Below, in pieces: positions 22,145-36,300 of a stretch of 64,000 nucleotides of DNA. The translations under genes were made by a program, and so were the position numbers. The stretch comes from Cornus controversa (lineage: Eukaryota > Streptophyta > Magnoliopsida > Cornales > Cornaceae), in NCBI GenBank assembly GCA_026545225.1, contig CM048853.1, forward strand, positions 40,812,755 through 40,876,754. Direction: 5' to 3'. The first letter of the stretch is position 1. Each line of letters opens with the position of its first letter. The notes beneath the pieces were generated by a model. That model saw only the letters and a program-made list of their open reading frames with translations, was not told the origin of the DNA and did no database searches.

Positions 22145-24362
22145 GTACTTCTCTCTCACATTCTTCAGACTTTCATGTTCCTGAGTTCATTCAAAGTCCC
22201 AAGCTAATTGCATGCACTCCCGGAACTTTCAACTACATTGATGGTTCTGCTACCATTCCAGTTGATGAAATAGAATGCACTAGTAGAGATTGAGTTCAGT
22301 AAAGAACTAGTCAAATTGATTAAATCAGATGAGAACACCCATCTTCTTTGAACACTCCAACCTGTTATCAGGCTTCAAGATATTGTTAGGGGCCCATGTG
22401 ATATCGTAAAGAGAGAGAAGAGTGTCCAGATGATTTGTACATCAAATCTGTTTCAAACACCAAAAATGAAATGAAAGATAAAAATATGCACAATATTTAC
22501 ATCGAACAAATTAAACAAAAATTTGAGCAAGAATTTCTTTTGTTGGCCTAAACTAAATGTGTGAGTACAGAACTTTGGATCACGTAAAACGTAGTTTTTT
22601 TTTTTATCTCTTCTCAAGCAAGTTATGTTTCCGCCACCATTCTAATTGATAGTTTGTTTGCAGAACTTTGGATCGAAATTGCTTTTTTAAGGTCAATTGT
22701 TTTTGTGTATGCATTTAGGGGATTTTTAATTTATGGGTACTGGCTGTTCTGTTATTTGGAGGTGATTTAGGTTGTCTTTAACTGTTTTGATATTTTTGGG
22801 GTTTTGAATTGGATATGGTTAATGGATCTTCTCTATCAAAATTGAAAATTCTATTTATGTTCCTAAATACTGGTTTTGGATTGGTGATTTTGTGTTAAAC
22901 TAATTTTAAATTTGCTTTATTCTTGTTATTGAAAGCTTTTTTGATAAAAGTTAGCAAACTACGTTACTTCACGAGTCTATAGATTTTTACCAATAGATGA
23001 AATGTAGCATAAAATTCTTTTTAGAACGGAATGGAAACATAGGATTCATGCAACCAATCCCTAGTAGTTGGGAAAAAGGTTCGGTGGTTGTTGTTGTTGT
23101 TGTTGTTGTATCTTTGGATGATTTTGATGTATATTAGGTAGATTTTGATGGATGATAAGGTATGGATTTCAAATCCTTCTTGTATATTTGATCCAAATAG
23201 TGGATATGAAATATCCTTTCCATAAATATTTAAGTATCCAAGTAACAGATTTTGAACTCCATTAATTTCAATTCCATTCTCAATCCAGGTTCCTAAATGC
23301 AACATTAGAGATTTAATATGAAGATTTGTAAATCTGGCATGTAGAATGATTGTCAAAACTTTTGTGAAGTTTGGAATTGATGAAAAACCTATTGGTAAGA
23401 ATTAGAATGTGATAAATTCGATATTTCAAATTCTAATCAGCGGATTCAAGAAAGTGCAATTCACTTTCAGGCAAATGATTTGGGTTCCTAGAGTTTGCTG
23501 CCCAATAACTCCATTAGGAGTTGATATGGGACTTCTTTATCTACAGTCTACTTGTTTAACACTAAGCTGATATAATAAGAGCAATATTTTTTAGGAAGGG
23601 CTATGAAACAAGTTATGTTCTTGGATTTTATTTTTTCCGCATACTTTTCTGGCAATGCTTTATATTCACTTTCAATACAATTTTTTTTCAGAACTATGCG
23701 CAACATTCTATCAAGTTTGTGTCTCATATATCATTTGGAATTACAAATGCATTATCCATAATTGGGTCATTATGATGGTTTACAATTACTCTTGCTGAAT
23801 CAACGGGGGGATCGATTTTCAATTTCTTATATCATTCTTATTGTACCTTCTGCTGATATGGGGAACACCAAGGACTTGTTCATTTTCCATGGGGGTGTTT
23901 AAGTGTGTATGCTAATCTATAATATTCTATTACCTTGGTTTTTCTTTTTCCTTCTGCCCTTCTTCTTCTTTTATTTATTCTTTCTACACTTTATCTTAAG
24001 ATATGTGATTTCATTTTTCAATGAATATTGTTTAAAATTCTTCCTTGATTTTTCCCTTTTCCTTTGTTTATTATTTATGTTCTTGTTTCATTTTTTTTCT
24101 TTCAATCTCTTTAATCTCAAAAAGATACTTGGTGGACCGTTCTTCCTTGGACTTACTAAAAATGTACTGAAGTCAAAGAGGTCATTCCATCAACAGTAGT
24201 TGCACGGATTGGATTGCCAAACTCTGTGATAGCAAATTATTTTGTAGAACAATTAATTGCAGTTTCTGTTACTTGTTGTATTTATAGATTATTAATGCCT
24301 GGACTTTTCTGTTATAGACTAAGAATTTATTTACGTCTACATTCTTCTTGATTTAATTGAAG
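22145..24362 (+). other. Probable HDH leader intron
   Basis: Between the inferred leader exon and the first coding exon. It contains the RTE tip at 22990-23109 and T-rich DNA; the open frame at 23903-24199 is a Phe/Leu-rich translation of a T-rich stretch and is not believed. Confidence 0.4.
22990..23109 (+). mobile_element. RTE-type LINE 3' tip with (TTG)n tail
   Basis: The + strand translates as fragments ERNGNIGFMQPIP / RTEWKHRIHATNP, the last residues of plant RTE-clade LINE proteins, and runs into seven or so TTG repeats. This is a very short 5'-truncated copy, lying in the probable leader intron of the histidinol dehydrogenase gene. Confidence 0.6.
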
Positions 24363-24368
24363 GTGGTG

Positions 24369-27300
24369 ATGGACTGTCAACTTCTTTCTTTTGACTGGAG
24401 CAAGTGCTTATGTAAATCGTACCAGACTTGTCATTTTCCAATATTTGGTGCCCAAAAATATATACACCAACGGTCTTATTATTTGCCTGCAGGTATATCA
24501 TTTGCACACTTTAATTGGTTCGGTTAATGTGACTTTTGTATGCAAGAAATAAAGCCACTGAGCTGCATCTTTGTTCGAGTTATGGAGTAACATGATTTGT
24601 TTATGTTACATAGTGTTTGGTATAGGCGTTTCACTTGTTTTAAAACAATAATATAATAAAATTGAATCATTGGATATGTTTTCTAGGTGCATGTCCAACC
24701 AAAAGTGTTAAGACACATATCCCATACCCATGTCCGAGTATTGTGTGTCCGGCACACGTACTTCAACTACTTTTGAAGAATCCATGTAACATAGCCAGTA
24801 GGTGGACAAACAGAAAGAACCTCATCAGTTGACATGATTTTTTATAATTGTGTCTAATATATGACGTGTCTGACTCAAGCTACAATGCTTATCTATTCTT
24901 TTACTCGATATGGTTTAGATTGAGTAATAATTTAATATATGCATTTGTGATGCTTCTTTGAAGTATGCTGCTTCATGTCTTTGACCTCTAAATGGTTTGG
25001 ATGTAAAAAATAATGTAATATATGTCCTTATAATGCCTTTTCTTCTTCTTATATTATAGTTGACTGTTGCTGCAGGACCTCTTCATAATGCTATAAGATG
25101 TTCAATGAAGTCCTATAGGCTATCAGAGCTTACTCAGGCTGAGGTTCATAGCCTCAAGGCTCGTCCTCGTATTGATTTCTCTTCCATTTTCAATACGGTA
25201 AGCCTTTATGTAGTTCCCCAAAGCAAACTCTTCGTTCTTTTATAATTTTTCTCTCTACTTATTAAGCATTTGGTGGATTTGTGTATGATGCTGTATCAGG
25301 TTCATCCAATTGTTGAAGATGTCCGAGGTAGAGGCGATGCTGCTGTTAAAGAGTAGGTGCTTCTTTGTTTTTCATTCTGTAATATTTTGTCTTACTCTCT
25401 TTGTTATTAATAGTCTTTTGGAACTGTAATTATTGTTTCCACTTTCAGCTCCTCTAATCGTGATTTTTCTTCTGAGATGCCATTGATATTTCTTTGGCAG
25501 TTATACTGCACGATTTGACAAAGTTGAACTAGACAAGATAGTTGAAAATGTCAGTGAACTCCCAGATCCAGAGGTATTTTGTTTTTATAATTTTGGAATT
25601 TCCTTTTAGATATGAATCCACATCCTCTTGGTAAGAAGTTTCTTAAACTTCTGGTTGTATCATTTTTGTGTGGATTGTATATTATTTACACTGCTTAAAG
25701 AATAAAGACTGACTGCAATTAAGGCTTCAATGAGTGCAATTTGGTAATTCCGATGCTAGACATTCTCATCTGTTTCTTAAAATTAGCTTGATGCAGCTGT
25801 TAGAGAAGCATTTGATGTGGCGTACAATAACATCTATGCATTTCATGCTGCGCAAAGATCGGCTGAGAGAACCATTGAAAACATGAAAGTAAGCAATATA
25901 ACATTGAATCATTCTCATGTCATTGAACCTTGTAGCTCATGTTGGTTGTATTCCCTGCCAGGGTGTTAAATGCAAGAGAGTTGCACGGAGCATTACCTCT
26001 GTAGGTCTTTACGTTCCTGGTGGAACTGCAGTTTTACCTTCAACAGCTCTGATGCTTTCAGTTGTATGTTATTGAATTTCCTGGATGAATTGCTTTTGCT
26101 TATTAATCAAATTATGATCTTTATATAGATTGCTGATCTCTAGGTAACCAGATCTATGACATTTATTTTATTCTGTACACCAGCCTGCGCAGATTGCTGG
26201 GTGTAAAACTGTTGTTGTTGCTACCCCCCCAGCTCAGGATGGAAGCATCTGCAAGGTATTTACTTTTATCCTGATGAGGTATCTTATACCAATATTACTT
26301 ATCAAGAGCTAATATGTGCTTTTATTTAGGAGGTACTTTATTGTGCTAAGAAAGCTGGTGTGACCCACATTCTCAAAGCTGGAGGAGCTCAGGTTGTAAA
26401 TTATCAAATATTGGTCCATCTATTTTGCATATATGTGACATGTCTATCATAGATTTGGTCTCATGTTCAAGTTTTAATTATACAAGTCAAGTTCTCTGAC
26501 ATTTTTATAACCTTTGCAGGCCATTTCTGCCATGGCTTGGGGGACTGCATCATGCCCCAAGGTACCGATTTCCACAGTATCTCTCTCAAATATTACTGTT
26601 GCAATAACATAAACGGAAATTCATTCTTTGATCGGTCACTTAGGTGTATGAGATTGTGTATCCCAACAACAATTTGAGGCTTTCTATGCCTTTTTGTTCT
26701 GAATTCTGAAAGCAGGTTTGTGTTTGAATATGAAAAGCTTTCCATTGATAATATAATGCATTTGTGTGTCTCTACCAGCAGCTGGACTTTCTCAGATTGG
26801 TCTTCCCTTTTAAGTTACAATCTTGACGATATATGCACTAACAAGACACAGGGTGCTTTGGGAATCATCTTGATCATCACACAGTTACATGTATACTTCA
26901 CATCAATAATCTGTCTAATTATGCCATTATGGTAACTCATATCTATCCCTTTAATGGAATATACCATTTTGTACTCTCTGATAAAAAGGACAATGAAGAG
27001 AGAGAGAGAGAGATAGAGCCAGAAATCAAGAATTTAGTGGCAACTATTAGGGGTTAACTTCACCGATACTTATTAAGATCTGTAATTAACTGCTTCTGGT
27101 CTTTAGTTGACCTCAATATAATGTGATTTGATGCCTTGTTTTGTTGGAAGGCACATGGTGGCAGGAAAGAACTTACCACAATTTTTTTCTGATATTAATT
27201 GGTGGGAAGGAACAATTGGCAAATTGGGAATGCAGTTTAATCCCATGCAACCAAGGAGTAAACCTATCCAGTTCTTGTAGACTAGGACATTGTCAGTAGG

Positions 27301-30300
27301 GTGGTTCATTTTGATACAGATAACTATTCTCATCTCTTTGACATTTAGCTACTTGAGAGAGAGAAGTGAAACCTTCTTTGAGGAGGTTCATCACACTGTC
27401 ACTTGTAGTGTCTTGCGGCTAGGTGAACATTCGATTAATTTGGGCAGAGGGAAGTTCCTTCGCAAATCCCCTCAAGTTCCTTCGCAAATCCCCTCCTGCT
27501 CTCTCTCTCTCATCTATATATGTTTTGTAATTTCTCTAGAAAGAGTGAATCCCTCTTAAGTGTGTCTTATAGGGTACCTATGAGGATCTACAAATATATT
27601 TAACTGATTAAATATTATTATTAGGATTCAGAGTGTTATTTTTAAAGAATTAAACACTTATTAAAGTTCTTAAAATATATAATTAGCCAAAGACCAATTG
27701 GTCCAGCGGCATAAAGGCCCTGGCTTCCCAAAGGGAGGTTCATGGTTCGAGCTTCAGTGGAGGTAGTGTGCGTGTGTGGTTCTACTTACCTGATCAAAAA
27801 AATAAAAATATATAATTACAAAAAGGAACTGTAAGAGTTGAAGCTTAGAATTCTCTGTTTTTTAACCTACTTATTATATCTTAAATAGAAATGAAAAATT
27901 ATATTAATAGAAGCAAGAATTATAATTGAGGAATGAGAAGACGACCTTAAGATAAGTAAGAAAATGAAGACAGAGAAAAGGGGAAAAAAAGCCACGAAGG
28001 AAAAAAATATCTTTTTAACTCTCAGGAGTTTATTCTTGTTTGTGTAAGAAATTTGGTTTCTGCACGCCCAATTTTTAAACAGAGTAGAATTCACTTTTCT
28101 AGGAATGTAGAATTTCTAAAGCTCTTAGCTTTCACTGCAAGCGAGTGAGAGGAATTGAGGTTGATCCAGCTGAGGTGAAAGCCTTTCTGAATCTATGCTG
28201 TCACCTTGTAACATCAAAGGGCTTTTTAGTCTGTGGAGCCTGCTCCAGCCTTTGATCTCTGAAGCTAGAACTCAACATCAATGCTTTTCCTGTCAAGATG
28301 TGAACTTTGTTTGGACGCCAAAGCACAGAGGGTCGGAAGTACCTCAAGGCCATCTTCTTTTTCTTCTTTGGCATGTATCTTTAGTGTATTAACAATCAAG
28401 GTTTGATTTTCTAATTGAAATTGCCTAAAGACGAGTCAAATAATCCAGTCTATAAAAGAGAAAATATGAGAGGTTATGAGTCCTATCCATTATTAATATT
28501 ATGATATCAAATGTTAAGCATTGTCTTTTAAGATTCATGCTTAAGCCATTGTCTTTATCCTCGTCGTTTGATTGTTTCTCAGATTTTTTCTTTGTTAAAA
28601 CTTGAGTTTATTTGTCCCTATCCCCAGATTTTATGGGAGATATACTAATCTTCATCTCCTTCAAAATCTTCTCCAATCAATTTTGAACTCAGAAACAAAA
28701 ATCTGATATACATAACTAAAGAGGAACAAGTTATGGAACAAACTCATTGTGCAAGATTTTTCACAACAAAAAAGAAATGATAGAAAGAATTGTTCAAGTA
28801 TACATTATATGTGGAATCAAATTTTTTTTTTTCCTTTGGAGGGAGTAATTTAGTGATGCAGGGGTCTTTTTATGAGAACTAAACATCTTGAGAAGACTAA
28901 GCTGAGAAGTTTCACTACTGGGGTCAGCCTGCCCGCATCACTTGTGCCATTCTGCATCCTGAATTGTCAATTTGAGACTTTGAATTTTAAATCTGTTGTA
29001 TTACTTTTTTCCTGTTGTTTAATGTTTTCTTTGTTGGTCAGTCATATGAGTCCTAATTAGGGATATTTTTGTCGTTGTACTAATATTTTAAAGGATGATT
29101 TTCAATTGGCCACTTTAATTTATTTTGTTGTTGATGGACATTTTAGTGGCCATTGGAGTAGTTTTAAATGAGTTAGGACATACTTAAAACCTTGTGAAGA
29201 AATCAATAAAGTTTCTGAATAGAAGTTTTTATACAATTGTTAATGAAAAATCAGCCCGCCACGGCAACCTTTTTGGAATACATATGCTGCAGTTAAAAAC
29301 CAATTCATGGTGTCACTGCTAACTCATATCTACAGTTAATTCGTGTGTATATTTAGGTATGTATGTGGTTATTTCTTCTTCTTTCCCCTCTTTTTTTTTT
29401 TTTTTTTGTACCTGTTCTAGTTGGGAAGGGGTGAGTGGGTAAGTGTGGTCTGACACTTGTCTTTCAGCATCAGCATGTTTAGATTTGTTGATAATGACAA
29501 AAGTTTCGACTTTCTAATGGGCCAAAGTGGAATATGCATAATCATGTTCTACAAAATCAGGCTCAAAGATGGAGGCATATATACGTGTATATATTATTGT
29601 AAACAAGCTTTAGGGGTCTTTGTTTGGTGCAATGGTTAAACCTCTGGCTGCCAAGCATGAGAACGTCGGTTTAAGTCTATAGCCACCATGTATAGATATT
29701 GCCAAGTGTTATAATTTTGCGTCCATTCATCCTAACACCAATATTGGTGTGACCAACACTGGGTATCAGCTTTTTGTTAATTAACACAGACATGCTTCAG
29801 ATATGCTAACTATTGATATAATTGATATCGTTCAATTAAAGGTGTGCAGATCAATTTTGAAAATTGGGAACATGTAGGATTGAAAATCTCTGAATTGACT
29901 TTAAATCTAACTAAAGTCCTATGCTTCTTAGGTCATTCTATGGACAGTAAATGGTGTGTGTTCGTACATATATGTATGTTTTTATGTGTATAATTGAAGT
30001 TTGAGAAACCACACGAAGGTCTACTCCAATCATACAGTTGACCATTTTGTCTTAATTAGCAAGTGTGTACACTTCATTTGAAGTGTTACTAAGTACCTTG
30101 AATGTCTGGGTAAGCTTGCATGCTCTGAGGCTCACATAATTACAATAGTATACATACACTGAATTTAGGTTTTTAAGTTTTTCAGACAGAATAAATGGTT
30201 ATTCTATAGTGGGTCATAGGGATAATAGTTTTTATTCATTACTTGTAAGGTTTTTTTATTCCTTCGATATGACAAGTTTATAATTCTTTACTTTCTGTTA

Positions 30301-33300
30301 CAAGTGATATTTTAATAATTTGCAGGTTGAGAAGATATTTGGTCCTGGAAATCAGTACGTCACAGCTGCTAAAATGATTCTCCAAGTATGATATACTTTC
30401 CATCTATATGAAACTTCGATATTGTCATAATTTGTATACAACTGCATTTCTATATTTGGTCAAGTTATTTCTCTTTATATTTTCTCAACAGAACAGTGAG
30501 GCTATGGTTTCTATTGACATGCCTGCGGGGCCATCAGAAGTTCTGGTTATTGCTGACAAACATGCCAATCCTATTCATATAGCCGCAGATTTGCTTTCCC
30601 AGGTGTTTAATAATATTTGATTTGAACAGGCTTGATTTAGTTTTTGATGGATAATTTTTATAATTGAAGCAGTTGCTCCAAATTTTCTGTTTTTATAACG
30701 TCAAAAAAAAAAAAAAAAAAAAAAACACAGTTCGACACATAACGTGCTTCTTTTCTGTGGATGTCATAAAACTCTAGCCAGTTATCCTGCTTGATGGAGG
30801 TTATAGTTACATGTGTTTTGACAAGTCTACTTACTTTTGGAAGTTTATCTAAACTGAAAAAGCTGTTCCCTATTTGTACGAGAGGTGTGACTTTGAGTGA
30901 AGTCAAGCTCTTCTGTTTTTGAGTCTATGTAGTGAAGGTTTTTATCTATCTAAACCAAATTGGATTTTGGTAGTTTAAATGGATTTATATCGATATGATA
31001 ATTATTATTATCATTTTTAACTTATTGTGAAACTATCATCATATCTGTAGACTCTATCCTAAGTTCTTTTAGGTGCTGAACACACTAGAGTTGAGGACAT
31101 TAAAGTTGTAATTGACTTGCTTTTTGAAATTCTGAACACGGAAGATTGGATTTTCTTTCTTTCCATATTTTGCATTGAACATTTTTTGTTTGCATCTTGA
31201 TAATACATCTGACCCTCCCAGACCCCACAATGTCGGGAGCCTCATGCACTGGGCTAGCCCTTATTTACTAAGAATACTTTCAAAGAAAAAAGTAGGTTGC
31301 CTTATTGCATTGTGGATTGAATAACAAATTATGACATTCAGAACTGATCGGATGCATGTGACAAATGAAGAGCTTTATATAATCTATGAAACGTCGTATG
31401 TAGTTCAAGAACATTCAAACTTCATAAAAGTTCTAATGTTCTTTCAATTGTTCAATACACATTCTTAGCAATTGTCTCAAAATCCTAAGAATAATTCAAT
31501 TGGGTCAAAATTATCCCTTAAAATTTAGATTGGCGGAACTTCTAACTGCCTATGGGTCCACACTTGCCTTATCAATATGTCGGATAAGGTTCAAACAAAT
31601 TCCATTAGAAATTCCAACGGACCAAACTTACCCCATCGGTCTATCAGATAGGACAGTTCCCATGATCAATTTAGGCGAGCCAAACATATCACAATTCCAT
31701 AGGTTACAAATCCAATGAATGGTACAGTTGGTTCGACATACCTCCTGATTGGTTGTGCATATAGTGTTTGATAAAGATGAGATGCATTTCAAAACAAATT
31801 TCACTGTCATTTGACGTCATATAGTTTTTGTTTCAAAATTCACAAGGCTTAGATTTCACATTGGATCCTCAAGAGGGGAGCGCTCCCAAGACAAAACACA
31901 AAAAGCCTTCAAGGCCAACTATAATTTCAAACTATCAACAAATTCCACCATATCCCCCCCATAGATTTACAATTCCGCCCATTAACCCAAAAGAATAAAG
32001 AACTGAGAATACTATACTTCAGAGACCAAATAGGAGTCTCCTCTCCCTCGAAGGATCTCCTATTCCTCTCGTGCCACAAGCCCCACCATAAACAAAGGGG
32101 AGTGGCCCTCCAAGTGTCTCTGACTCGGCCAACCACTGTACACCCTCTCCAAGCCTCAATTGTGTCCATCGTGGAACTCAGAGACACCCAAAACATCCCG
32201 AACATAGCCAAAAACATAGACCAAACATCCCTCGCTACAATACTGTGAAGAAGGAGATGGTTGACCGACTCCTCTGCCTTCTTACACATGCAGCACCAAT
32301 TCACCAAAATATGCTTCCTCCTTTTAAGATTGTCAATGGTGAGTATCCTATTAAGGGCTACTGTCCAAGTAAAGAAAGCCACCTTCAATGGGACTTTCGA
32401 TCTCCAAACGGCCTTCCAAAGAAAGGTAGATCCCACAATCCCCAAAAGGCTATGGCAGAAATAGCGAACTCCAAAAACCCCTCTCGAGGAGCCCAACCAA
32501 ACCATCTCATCCATCCTAACCCCCTCCACAACTTGACTGTATAGCAATGCAAGAAATTCTACTACCTCTGCAAGTTCCCAATCATAGAACTCCCTCCGAA
32601 ACTGCACATCCCAAGTAATCCTACCGCTATCAAGCCAATAACAGTAGGCAACCAAGGCATGCCTATTCATAGTAATCTTGAAGAGTCGAGGGAACCTACG
32701 AGCCAACACAATGTCCCCACACCAGGGATCCTACCAAAACCTAACAAGCCTCCCACTCCTAACCTTGAAATGAATGTGTTTGGAAAACTCATCGCAACCC
32801 TTCCGGATAAGTTTCCAAATCCCCACTCCTGGAGATCTCATTTCTATAGACAACCACCCACCAACTTCCTCCCCACTTCGACAAACAATGACCCTCCTCC
32901 ACAATCTGGATCTCTCTCTCCCAAATCTCCAAAGCCACTTACCCAACAAAGCCTTATTGAACAATTCCAACTTCTGAATTCCCAATCCCCCTGCCTGAAT
33001 AGGGGAACACTCTTTCTCCCAGTTCACCAAATGGTATTTGAACTCATCTCCCATACCACCCCACAGAAACTTCCTCTGAACCATATCTAGCCTCTGAACC
33101 ACTAATTTAGGCATCGGGAAAAGAGACATAAAGTAGGTGGGAAGATTTGAAAGGGTACTCTTCATGAGAATTACACGTCCCCCTTTCGAAAGATATTGCT
33201 TCTTCCTTGCAAGCCTCTCAAAGCGCTTTACCACTGGGTCCAAATGGATGTCCTCCTTGACGAAACTCCTAACGGCAATCCCAGATAAGAGATCGGAAAA

Positions 33301-36300
33301 AAACCAACCCCACAACCAAGAATATTAGAAAAATCATGAATCTCTTCTACCACCCCCACTGGAATAAACTCACTCTTCCCACTGTTGATCTTCAAACCCG
33401 AAACAACTTGGAAGCAGGCTAACACACATCTCAAGTATCTCATTTGGTCCTCCACCACATCACAAAAGACAATAGTGTTATCCGCAAAGAGCAAGTGAGA
33501 GACCACCAACTGATTAGGGTCTTTGCCCATCAAAAACCCTTTAATGAAACCCAGTCCTTTCAACCTCCTCATCAATATACTAAAGGCCTCCATACTAATG
33601 AAAAACAAAGAAGGAGAGAACGGATCTCCCTGCCGCAGGCCTCGAGAACTAGAAAAGAACCCTGTTGGTGAGCCATTCACCAAGATTGAAAATCAAACTG
33701 TCGAGATACAATAATAAATCTATCTCCTCCATCTAAGGTCAAACCCCATTCTTTTTAGCATATACATCAAGAAGTTCCAACTCACATAATCATAAGCCTA
33801 CTCAATATCTAGCTTGCAAACAATCCTCGGTACCCCACTTCTGATTCTGGACTCCACACACTCACTACCAACCAAAACCGAATCTAATATCTAGTGACCT
33901 CCAACGAACGCATTTCGAGTGTCCAATATCACCTCATCCATAGCCCTCCTTAAACGAATAGCTAAAACTTTAGCGAGAAGCCTATAAACGGCACCCACTA
34001 AGCTAATCGGTCTAAAATCCTTAACATCGATAGCTCCACCCTTCTTAGAAATAAGGGCAATAAAGGATGCATTGAGTCTCCTCTCAAACTTACCCTCTGT
34101 ATGAAAGAGACTGAAAACTTCCATCACCTTTGCCTTGACCATCTCCTAATTTTGTTGGAGAAAAGCCATCGTGAAACCATCCGGCCCTGAGGCTTTATCC
34201 CCATCACAACTCCTCAAAGCCTCAACCACCTCCTCCTCTCCAAAAGGCCTTTCCAACCAATCCCTGTCCTCCTCCGATATGCTCGCAAACTCAAGCCCAT
34301 CAAGTGAAGGTCTCCAACTAGCAGTTTCCGTATTCAACTGTTGGTAGTAAGACACAATCCCCCTCTGGATATCCTCTTCCCTATTCAAAGTTCTACCATC
34401 AATACAGATCCTACCAATGTGATTGTTTCGTCTGTTGGAGTTTGCCAACCTATGAAAGAACTTTGTATTCCAATCCCCCTCCTCTAGCCAAAGCGCTCTT
34501 GATTTCTGCCTCCATGAAATTTCCTCCATCATCGCAATCTCCCCAAACTCTGCCTTACACTCCTCCCTCCTACTCATCTCTATGTCACTGAGACCCCCTT
34601 CCCCCTCTTTTCAGTCCAACTCCGAAATTTCCATTAAGACCCTGTTCTTGCGCCATTCAAGATTGCCAAAGACTTCCTTATTCCACTTTTTGATATCTCC
34701 CTTCAAGAGCCTTAGCTTAGTCACCAATCGGAAGCTTAGGCTACCCCTAATCAAATAACCCGTCCACCAATTAAAAACCCTATCCTTGAAATCCTCTACT
34801 CTGAGCCACATATTTTCAAACCGGAATGGAGCCCTTCCTCTCCTCAAGCCTCCACAATCCAAAAGAATGGGGATATGATCTGACGCCGTTCTAGCCAAAG
34901 CCACTTGAGTCACATCTGGAAACTTCTCCTCCAAATCCACGGAAATCAAAAACCTATCCAACCGAGATAGAGTTGGGGGTACCCGACCACTAGTCCAAGT
35001 GAAGCGAGCTCCCTCCATCGGGATATCAAGCAAATGTTGAGTATCAATAAAATCCGAAAACTCCATCATACTCGGAGTTCGTCTCCCCCCTGTAGATCTC
35101 TCGCTAGGCACCCTTGCCACATTAAAGTCGCCACCCACACACCATGGAGCCGTCCATCTCCTCCTAACAGCCTCCAGCTCCTCCCACAACCCTCTCCTCT
35201 CTGCATCCACCACTGGCCCATAGACACCTGAGAATACCCAAAGAGATCCATCCTCCTCCAAAGAAAACAAAAAGGAGATAGACGACCTCCCTTTCCACAT
35301 ATCAATCTTCGAAACCCATCTCTTATCCCAAAGCACCACAACACCCCCCGAAGTCTCCACCGCATCAAGAGCCTCCCAAACAACAAACCTACCACCCCAA
35401 AGCGGAACTGTGATGTGATTTGTATGATTTACATCCCAAAGCGGAATTGTGATGTGATTTGTATGATTTACATGGTAAAATATTCCTCACTGAATTGGAA
35501 GGGAAGTTAGACTGCAAACTGAATCTCAAAGAAATAGATTTGAAACCAAATTAGATGTATGCAGAAGCTCCCTTTCAAGATACCAAATCTGATGTCAACA
35601 GCAAGCCAAACAAATAATATGCATATATATTCAACTGACATGTGGGTATGGCAGTAGACAGTATTTAAAATCAAAGTTGCAAAACAAATCCTAACTTGGA
35701 GACGAATTATGACTTTAAACTATGGAGAAATGTGAGTTTAAGAGTGGATGTAGAGTTGAGAAGTAAAACAATTTCTGAAGTTGGGAAACATATATAGACA
35801 CTTACATAATCAATAATTCAGATTCAGCAAGTCCGACCTCTCCCTCTCTCCTTAGTTCCTTCTCTATTTAGATTATTCGACAAACATGGCATATCCGGAT
35901 GTCTTAGCTAGAGAATACGTCTTTGTACATATAATACACAGGTTGGTTTTTCACTGCCCCCACCAACTTGCACTCGAGTCCCTGCACTTTCACTGAATTC
36001 CACTTTGGCCTCAAAAAATGAAACTTATTTGCATGTAATATCATTTAAATAGATGTCCTCATTATTCCTTTTTCTTTTTACATTTATTTAAGAAATCATT
36101 TTAAATAAAGAAATACCCCCATTTGATTTCAATAAAATTAGTAAAAGATCAAAGTTCAAAAGAATGAATAGCCAACTCCTCTATCGAAGAACAAAATTAT
36201 TTTTTTATTATTGATCATATTTTTCAACCAACTGCTAGGCCTTTTATTAAGTTTTAAGAGCTTAAAATTTTGTTGACATTAAAAAAGAGACAAACACCAA

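Larger units (their letters stand above)
26562..30325 (+). other. HDH intron 9, 3.8 kb
   Basis: A long GT..AG intron between exons encoding AWGTASCPK and [10 protein letters not shown]. It carries a complete SINE (27686-27804), a worn SINE (about 29610-29770), a 22-bp tandem duplication (27451-27494) and T-runs. No gene is supported inside it. Confidence 0.9.

Noticed and set aside
23903-24199. 98-codon Phe/Leu-rich frame that looks like a membrane protein
   Set aside because: It is a T-rich stretch of intron sequence with biased composition and no similarity that I recognise.
27686-27760. Possible tRNA gene (A and B box signals)
   Set aside because: The box words sit in a 119-bp unit with A-rich end and a 14-bp target-site duplication, and no cloverleaf fits. 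It is a SINE.
32245-35231. Several + strand open frames over the LINE (for example 32245-32544, 32659-33090, 35034-35231)
   Set aside because: They are antisense shadows of LINE coding sequence, rich in Pro/Ser/His from reversed codons.
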